Below are positions 6,951-13,278 of a stretch of DNA of 13,278 bases, piece by piece. The notes below the pieces were generated by a model. That model searched no databases. It was not told the DNA's origin and worked only from the letters and a program-made list of their open reading frames with translations. Position numbers and translations under genes: made by a program. Each line of letters opens with the position of its first letter. The first letter of the stretch is position 1. Source of the stretch: an uncultured bacterium (GTDB taxonomy: Bacteria; Patescibacteria; JAEDAM01; Absconditabacterales; Absconditicoccaceae); assembly GCA_937950065.1 (NCBI GenBank), contig CALFEN010000131.1, positions 1 to 13,278 on the forward strand, given 5' to 3'.

Positions 6951-7628
6951 ATGAAAGAAATAAATGATAATAATTTTGAAAGTGAAGTATTAGCTTCAAA
7001 AATACCGGTTTTGGTAGATTTCCGAGCTCCATGGTGTGGACCATGCAGGATGCTTTGACCAGTATTGGAAAATCTTTCATTGGAATACGAATGAAAAGTA
7101 GTATTTGCAAAATTGAATGTAGACGAAAGTCCTGCTACCGCTATTAAATATGATATTCAGTGAATACCAAGCGTTTTGATTTTCCATAATGGAGAGGTAA
7201 AAGAGTTTATGGTATGAGTAAAACCAATAGACGCTTACAAATCTGTGTTGGATGATATCTTAAGTGGAAAAATAGATGATAATTGAACCGCAGCATCAGA
7301 TAAAAATTTGTTTCAAATAGTATGAAGAAGAGATTTTGAAAATATTTTGAAAACAGATAAACTCGTGATAGTAGATTTCCGAGCTCCATGGTGCGGACCA
7401 TGCAGGATGCTTTGACCAGTATTGGAAAATCTTGTCGAAGAATTTAAAAAAGATGTAATAGTAGTAAAAATAGATGTAGATCAGATGCCAAACCAAGAAT
7501 TAGCTATGAACTTTGGTGTAAGCTGAATTCCTCATGTGATACTTTTTAAGGGTTGAGCACAGGTGGATTATTTTGTCGGAGCTATGCCTGCTGACAATGT
7601 AAGGGCTGTCATACAGAAACATATTTAA
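6951..7628 (+). CDS. Tandem double-domain thioredoxin (225 aa)
   Basis: A cytoplasmic dithiol-disulfide oxidoreductase made of two full thioredoxin domains in one chain. Domain 1 (about 1-107) has FRAPWCGPC with cysteines 29 and 32 and the cis-proline P73 in GIPSV. Domain 2 (about 123-225) has the same active site with cysteines 148 and 151 and the cis-proline P194 in GIPHV. A short polar linker (about 108-122) joins them. Each domain has the usual size of about 105 aa, so this is a fusion or internal duplication. No signal peptide is present. In both domains the residue four places after the second cysteine is a UGA glycine (CRMLGPVLE). The active-site DNA is nearly identical in both halves although the rest has diverged. 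Both domains keep all catalytic residues, so both should be active. It stands alone with its own promoter and terminator. Confidence 0.95.
7014..7076 (+). repeat. 63-bp direct repeat in thioredoxin domain 1
   Basis: It matches 7371-7433 with a single silent difference (T at 7037, C at 7394). The repeats are 357 bp apart, which is exactly 119 codons, and cover the active site of each domain. Confidence 0.95.
7371..7433 (+). repeat. 63-bp direct repeat in thioredoxin domain 2
   Basis: This is the partner of 7014-7076, with 62 of 63 bases identical. Outside the repeat the two domains differ widely in DNA and protein, which suggests gene conversion rather than a young duplication of the whole domain. 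Confidence 0.95.
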
Positions 7629-7650
7629 AGAACGTTATTTAAAATACTAA

Positions 7651-7680
7651 AAAAATCATAGCTTGCGGGCTATGATTTTT
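7651..7680. terminator. Bidirectional intrinsic terminator between converging genes
   Basis: AAAAATCATAGC (7651-7662) and GCTATGATTTTT (7669-7680) form a perfect 12-bp stem with the loop TTGCGG. The A-run before and T-run after allow termination in both directions. It lies 22 nt after the thioredoxin stop and 7 nt past the stop of the minus-strand paralogue operon, so it can serve both. Confidence 0.85.
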
Positions 7681-7687
7681 CTGATTA

Positions 7688-8740
7688 CTAAAGATGTGTT
7701 ATGTTAATACATTTACCATCTGGAGATGGATTCCTAATTTCTATTTTATTATCTTTGATTCTTCCAGGGACTACAAGATATGTATTGCCGTCTTTTTCTT
7801 CTATTCTAATATTAGGGTTTGTATAATTTTTTTCTCATCATATATACATTCAGGTTTTTAGATCATACATACCGTATAAATCTCATCTTCTTATTTTCCA
7901 AAATCTTACATCACCTGTAGGAATGATTTCATCTGCTTCCTCTGGCCGGAGTGTAAATAATTTTCAATCTGCATCAAGATTGATCATACATATTTTTGTA
8001 TCTGATATTATGTAATAAAATCAAACATCATGTTCAATAGTTTCTTCAAAATCTAATCGGTATAAGGTGCTTTTACTTTTATACAGACTTCGTAAGATAA
8101 AATATTTGATACTTTCTCCATCTATTTCTTGTTCTATATCTTTGGTCATAGAATATAATTTATTATCGCTGTATATCACAGAGCCAATTTGTAAGCAGTT
8201 TAATATTTTGAAATTGTCTTTGTTAAGTGGTATAATTTTTCAGTAGTTGGTAATCACAAACGATTCACGGTTTTTGTCAAAAATTTCGAAATCAGGGTAA
8301 ACGCTGATACTGCTTACTCATTCTGCCAAAACTTTGTCTGTGCCGTCTTCTATTATACTAAATGATCACGATTTTAATTTTATTATTTTTATTTTACCGT
8401 TATCTCTCAATACAGTAAAATCAGAAAAGTTTAGACCTAATTTCTCTGCTATTTCTTTTTTTCTTTGTCCTTCCTCATACTTGGTTATAGATTTTCCCAG
8501 TAAATCAAAAATTTCCTGTAATAAAGAACGATCTACAATATGACCTTTAGTTTCATTTCTTCCGAGATTTGGTATCCTTTTCATATATTCTCTAGCTTTT
8601 TCTATGTCTTCTGCAGTCAGTTCAGATCATGATTCAATTTTAGTCAACAATTTCTGTAGTTCAGGATTAAAAACAGTGCTTATTATTTCTACTTCGGCTG
8701 CTAAACCGGTTGGTTGACCTTTTTCTTCTATATTTCTCAT
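7688..8740 (-). CDS. Tandem paralogue family protein 3 (350 aa)
   Basis: Last gene of a three-gene operon of paralogues; the family is not recognised. The 350-aa protein has no signal peptide or membrane segment. Residues about 26-53 form an acidic helical segment (PELQKLLTKIESGSELTAED) found in all three copies. A second helical part ends in RKKEIAEKLGLN (93-104), which looks like the first helices of a helix-turn-helix but lacks a clear recognition helix. From about residue 108 onward the protein is beta-rich, with short strands such as SFSIIEDGTDKVLAEG and ESFVITNYGKIIPLNK, which suggests repeated small beta units like a propeller or sandwich. The C-terminal part (RFWKIRRGDLYGMYDL) is shared with the first paralogue (RFWIVTDKKIAIFDI). 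The start ATG at 8740 follows the previous gene by 33 nt. Confidence 0.8.
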
Positions 8741-8773
8741 AGTTGTTATTTTAAAATTATAAAGTTTTTTTAC

Positions 8774-9916
8774 TTATCTGTCGGCACTGATGTAGTGATC
8801 TTGTCAATATTCAAAAAAGTTTATATTGCCTCATTCAATATTTAATTTTTTCTTTGTTGTTTTGTTATCTTCTGCTGGGGTTATCAAGAATACCTCCAAT
8901 TTTCATTTTTCATTTTTTACTGCCTCTATGATAGAATCTTTTGGTATATTATTTAATTCTTCTCAAAAAATTTCATCAGGTTTTAAATTTAAAAGTGGAG
9001 CTATACTATAGAGTTTATATATTTTAAGTCAGTTTTTAAGTTTTATTCTCCATGATCTAGAGTTTCATGATATTTCCAATTCTATTTCTATTCAGTGTAA
9101 AACTTTTCGGATATAATTCCCTTTGTCATTTGTTACGTCTAAACATGCTATATTGTAATTTTTTGTTTTTTCGTTAAAATATAATATGTAGTTTCATCAG
9201 GTTTTGTATGAAAAATTATTTACACCATCTAAAGTATATTCTTCATTGGTTTCATTGGTTCCTGTATAATTCAATAGGAATATCGCTTTTTTACCTTTAA
9301 ATGATTGGTTTACAGGATATCATGTTCAGTAGAAAATATTGTTTGAATAGATGATAGATGTTTGGTAATTTAGATGGGAAGGAATAGATAATATTTTATA
9401 GTCTTTTTTCAGATGTATTGTTTCTCAAGAATCGGTTATGGCTATACTTTCTCATCATTTTTCAAATATGAAGAAATTTTGAAAACATTTGAAACTTGAG
9501 GATCATTCAATAAGAATTTTTTGGTCAATCATATTTATAACCATAAATCATGAATTTGTTTTAACAATAGTTTTATAGTTAAAAATCTTGATTATTTCAA
9601 TATTCTCTTCTCATATTCCCAAAATTTCACTAATTCTTTTGGAATAGCATTTCTTCTCAAATAATTCTTTTATCTCTTCTGCCATTTTTGCTGTATCTTC
9701 CAATATTTTTGCGTTAAAGGTTTCTGTTTTTGGTCAGTGAAATCAGTTACCATATGATACAGAAAAAGTTGATAAGAAATTACTAGCAGCCTTATAGTCT
9801 TCTTCGGTAAGTCCTTTACCATCTTTGAGGTGCTGTAAGGCGGTTTTTAGCTCTGTAGTAAAAAAATATTCTTCTAAAGTAATTTTTTTTCAAGAAATTT
9901 CAATACAATTTTCCAT
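8774..9916 (-). CDS. Tandem paralogue family protein 2 (380 aa)
   Basis: Middle gene of the paralogue operon, 380 aa, family not recognised. It has the same order as its neighbours: N-terminal helical segment (ELKTALQHLKDGKGLTEEDY), a second helical part ending in SKRISEILGIGEENIEIIKI, then a long beta-rich part with the conserved GESIAITDSGETIHLKKDYK and IIYSNNIFY, and the C-terminal block VFLITP....TKKKLNIEGG with the end HYISADR. The end matches the first paralogue (VFLITP....TKKELKVYG, HYISK), while the third paralogue ends differently. No secretion signal or known catalytic motif is seen. The leader before its ATG (TATAATTTTAATAATAACT) closely resembles that of the third gene, so the duplication included the leader. 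I read the frame through all 1143 bases without a break. Confidence 0.8.
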
Positions 9917-9942
9917 AGTTATTATTAAAATTATAAAAATTT

Positions 9943-11073
9943 TTATTTGCTAATATAATGGACGTCTCCATAAGTCTCAAAATCCATAATAGTTCAATAA
10001 ACTTTTAATTCTTTTTTTGTTTCTTTTCTGATTTTTCATGGTGTGATTAAAAATACTTTTTTTCATCATTTTTTATCTTCAACTACTTCTACTTTTATTT
10101 CAATATTTTTATCATGGGAATATTCATTCATTCGTATGATAGCTTTAGCTTGTATATCAAAAATGGCAATCTTTTTGTCTGTTACTATCCAGAATCTTGG
10201 GTGAGATGTTGAATATATTTTATCAGCTAGTACATACATAGTATCAATACATAATTCCAATCCTACATTTGTATCTATTTCAGCAAATTCATATCCTTTT
10301 GTTTTTTTGTTAAAGTATATTATATAGTTATCTCAAGTTTGATATGTAAATTCATTGGTAACGCCATCGGGGGTATGTTGATTTCATCATCTAACTCATT
10401 TGGGTTTACATATAAACTCTTTTATCTCATGTTCAAAATTTCTTTCAGTGTCATTTTTGGTAGAGTAAAAAGTATTATTTGAATAGATGAGACATCATTT
10501 TTGATAATTGAATAATACTTTGTAGTCTTTGTTAAGTTTTATAATTTTTCATGTCTGTGTGATAGCGATATTTTCTTCTCATTTGGTAAAAATTAGAAAA
10601 TCACCAAAATCATTGAAATTATTTGCTCATTCCAAAACAATTTTCTGGGTCTCTGTATCTACTACCATAAATCAAGAATCTGTGTTTATTATTTCTTTTT
10701 ATCATTTTTTATCTAGTATTTCAAACTTTTCTATGTCTAACCCTATTATTTCAGCAATTCCTTTTTTCCTTTCATTAGTTTCATGTTTGTTTAATACATC
10801 TCTTAATATTTTTTGGATCCTAATTAAAAAATTACTATTGAAATATTGTAGTTCAGGGGTGAGAACTCAATGTGTCGGGTGAATATTTCCCAACTGACTT
10901 TTTATTTTTTCCAAAAATTCCTTTGCCAGTCAGATTTCAGTTTCGTCTAGTTCTCCTCAAGATTCTATTTTTTTTAGAAATTCTTTTAATTCTGGAGTAA
11001 GAAATTCCTCTCATTGCTTTAAAACAGTAGATAATGGAGATATATAATCTTTTCCTTGTTTTAAATCATTCAT
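9943..11073 (-). pseudogene. Tandem paralogue family protein 1, interrupted by one in-frame UAA
   Basis: First gene of the operon. The single reading frame from ATG 11073 to TAA 9943-9945 has 377 codons and fits the length and order of its paralogues, but codon 125 (complement of 10699-10701) is UAA, directly after a UGA glycine. Upstream lies the helical half (124 aa: PELKEFLKKIESGGELDETE and RKKGIAEIIGLDIEKFEIL); downstream lies the whole beta-rich half (NTDSGFMVVDTETQKIVLEG, ENIAITQTGKIIKLNKDYK, RFWIVTDKKIAIFDI, VFLITPGKIRKETKKELK, HYISK). The frame is not shifted, and the second half is well preserved. It may be a recent nonsense mutation, a real gene pair (second part from ATG 10668), readthrough of UAA, or a sequencing error. 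UAA is a stop in code 25, so I call it broken. The promoter is intact. Confidence 0.65.
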
Positions 11074-11109
11074 TTGATTAAGATATTAAAATATAAAAAT
11101 ACTTCATAG

Positions 11110-11137
11110 TATATAATTATTTATTTAAAAAAGTCAA
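11110..11137 (-). promoter_or_regulatory. Promoter of paralogue operon (TTGACT-16-TATATA)
   Basis: On the minus strand the -35 box TTGACT (11137-11132) and the -10 box TATATA (11115-11110) are 16 bp apart, with 36 nt to the ATG at 11073. Its -35 box lies 19 bp from that of the divergent promoter. No separate promoter is seen before the second and third paralogues, whose gaps are only 26 and 33 nt. Confidence 0.55.
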
Positions 11138-11156
11138 TAAATTATTTTTATAAAAT

Positions 11157-11184
11157 TTGACAAAAAAATAAAAATAATTATAAT
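11157..11184 (+). promoter_or_regulatory. Promoter of large protein gene (TTGACA-16-TATAAT)
   Basis: Both boxes match the sigma70-type consensus perfectly: TTGACA (11157-11162) and TATAAT (11179-11184), 16 bp apart, with 33 nt to the ATG at 11218. It is the strongest promoter in the window and stands back to back with that of the paralogue operon. Confidence 0.8.
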
Positions 11185-11217
11185 TTAGTAAATTTTATTA
11201 ATTAAAATAAAAACAAA

Positions 11218-13278
11218 ATGTGAAGAGATTCAGAAGGTAAAAAACATTATAACAGTCTTGATAGGGAAAAAGAGGTTATAAAAGATCTTGATTATTGAGA
11301 GTCTGGACGTGCTTGATATATGAGTGGAAAACTTGAAGCGGACGAGGTTCTGTCTTATTTTATTGAATGAGATAAGTATTTTTCTGTAGAGAGTAGAGTA
11401 AATTCTATACTTGGAGAGAAAGATATCGCAAAGAGAAATGAAAAGATTAAAAAAGAAGTAGATAGATTTTTTGGGAAAATGGTAAAAAAGCATCCGGAAA
11501 TAGCAGTTTTTTTTGTAGAGTATGTTACTGCAAATATGAATTTGGAAGAACGAAGAGCTGATGCTACAAAAGAGGTTGTTGAAGAAGTGCAGAAATTACT
11601 AAAAAAAGAATTTGGATGAATGAACCCTCATAAAGCTGAAGAACAATATATGAATGCAGCTGGACAGTATATGAAAGATAATAAACTTTGAGAGTTTGAA
11701 GAGCCTTGATTTTTTAAGAAAATGTTTCATTCTGAAACTCCTGAAGAAGAATCTGCCAATAAAAACAAGAAGAATGCAGCAGTCTTGAAGTATACATCTC
11801 CAGAAGATGTGTTTATGTATTTGTGTGATACAAGTGCAAGTTGAGATTTGGCTCATCAGAAAAATAAAAAACTTGTAGTAACATGACAACAGGTAAGTCA
11901 GGCATTCAAAGATGTAGAGGCTTTACATGGGGAAGCATTATTATTGAAAAATATTTCATATATAATGTCTCAAGCTACAAAGACACAAGTTAATTTTGAT
12001 TCAAAACAAAAACTCTATGATTTTCTTCAGGGTAATCCTAACGCAAAAGAACAATTCTTAAAATTTGTTCATGATAGAGCATACATGAAAATAGATTTGA
12101 ATGAATTTTTTATAGATCCAGCAAATGCACTAAAAAGAACTATGGAAATTAAGCAACAAATAAATACAGATCCTCTATTAAAATCTACAATAGATGATAT
12201 TGGAAGGTTGATTAGTAAAAAATTGGATAAAGAAATAAGTGCTTTTGAAAAAAGAGTAGCTGCTGCTACTTGACCAGAAAAAGCTATGCTTCAAAATACT
12301 TTGAATTATATAAAAAATCCTGCAACTAAAAAATGAATTTTGGATGAATTTAAAGTAAGATCATGAAGTGCTGTTTTTTCTCGGCTAAAAGATTACAGTG
12401 GTAGAGAAATTCGTCAAACAGACACTGTTACTTCTATTACTGAAAAAGAAAAGTGACATTCAAGCATGTTGGCATGAGTTACTATTTGAAATGAAAGAAT
12501 CAATAAATATCTACAAGAATATGTAAAATTATTTGATGATTTTTCTTTTGATATAGGAGTAGGTGTGATAGACGGAAATCCTCATATATGAATATGACCT
12601 CGTCTTTCAGGTAAACGAGAGGCTACAGAGAATACCAAAGTTAAGTATTCTTTGTGAACTTATTTGCTTGTGCCTTACGGTGTTTTGGGTGGTGAGTATT
12701 TAGCAAACAGACCAAGTCTCAGTAATTTGAAGTGACTCGTAGGCAAAGAATTGGATTTGACATCGGCACATTCTTTTGGTGGTATGATAAATGTTTCTTT
12801 GATGTGATGATGAGCTTGAGTTTATTGGTCTAGGGAGAAACTTCAATGAATAGATGTTAAACATCAATCTGTTAAAAAATTGCTTAAGATTATACTTACT
12901 CCACAAAATTTGAATAAAGATCCAAGAACACTTTATGCAGAACTTCAAAAAACCGATGCATGAAAACATTTGAAAGAAGATGATTTGCAAAGTTTGATAA
13001 AAATAATGGGTAGTGCAAAAGAAGCATTATCAACTTTTGGAGATTTTAATTTGCTGACACCAGATCAACAGGCTAGTTTTTTGGCAACAAACATGGTAGA
13101 TGCTTACTCAAATAGATGGCGTGATCGTGCGTTGGTAAAAGCAGAAAACGATGGCTGGTATATATGATGATTATTTTTGTGAATTCAGCTTTGGTTTAAT
13201 TTCTTCCCATCACTTGCCGTTATTCCTGATTTTAAGAAGGTCAGTGTTAAATTTGTGGAAGATCCTGATTCTAGAGCT
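11218..13278 (+). CDS. Large hypothetical protein, 3' end outside the window (at least 687 aa)
   Basis: Not recognised; the frame is open to the last base and the C-terminus is missing. The second codon is UGA (Gly). There is no signal peptide. Residues about 1-330 are charged and mostly helical (for example EKIKKEVDRFFGKMVKKHPE region near 80-100 and EERRADATKEVVEEVQKLLKK near 120-140), with a polar, acidic linker near 175-190. From about 430 a glycine-rich, beta-type part follows: FSFDIGVGVIDGNPHIGIG, KYSLGTYLLVPYGVLGGEY and HSFGGMINVSLMGGGAGVYW. A helical part comes next (about 550-640), and then a hydrophobic segment (GGLFLGIQLWFNFFP, near 655-670) that may touch the membrane. The beta part resembles the strands of barrel or autotransporter-like proteins, but with no outer membrane expected this is unclear. 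It is transcribed from the strongest promoter here. Confidence 0.8.

Noticed and set aside
10529..10882. Plus-strand ORF of 117 aa
   Set aside because: It lies antisense to the first paralogue of the minus-strand operon, which has a family resemblance and a promoter, while this ORF is hydrophobic without any motif.
11944..12273. Plus-strand ORF of 109 aa as a separate gene
   Set aside because: It is an internal piece of the large gene, bounded by UGA codons that are glycine in this organism.
1..13278. CRISPR array, tRNA or rRNA gene, or insertion sequence
   Set aside because: I saw no regularly spaced repeats, no cloverleaf-like GC-rich segment in the gaps, and no transposase motif or terminal inverted repeats.

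Overview
The window is AT-rich (roughly 30% GC by eye) and can only be read if UGA codes for glycine (genetic code 25). In-frame UGA falls on invariant glycines of recognisable proteins: both glycines of the DTGGS motif of GatA, the glycine next to the catalytic site in both thioredoxin domains, and the glycine before the lipobox cysteine of a lipoprotein. This points to Candidatus Gracilibacteria (BD1-5) or Absconditabacteria (SR1) in the Patescibacteria/CPR; the sequence does not decide between them. With this code almost every base from 232 to the end lies in a long gene or a short spacer.

Layout. 232-1539 (+): two tandem paralogues of about 197 aa, each with an N-terminal membrane anchor and a beta-rich, cysteine-containing outer part; each has its own promoter. 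1623-4742 (+): a five-gene operon with a small lipoprotein, gatA (amidotransferase subunit A), a two-TM protein, and two tandem half-size EamA/DMT-like transporters. 4889-5296 (+): an unrecognised 135-aa protein. 5377-6648 (+): an anchored 423-aa protein with eight cysteines outside the anchor. 6649-6950: a gap holding possible structured RNA. 6951-7628 (+): a fusion of two thioredoxin domains, closed by a clear hairpin terminator. 7688-11073 (-): an operon of three tandem paralogues of an unrecognised family, the first interrupted by one in-frame UAA. 11218-13278 (+): a large unrecognised protein that runs off the window, divergent from the paralogue operon.

Expression signals are very regular. 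All eight transcription units have a TTG-starting -35 box and a TATAAT-like -10 box exactly 16 bp apart, with 32-36 nt between the -10 box and the start codon. No gene has a clear Shine-Dalgarno sequence; the bases before the start codons are A/T-rich. The best candidates for something undescribed are the three-paralogue array with its divergent large gene, and the pair of mosaic surface proteins at the left end. No mobile element, CRISPR array, tRNA or rRNA was seen.
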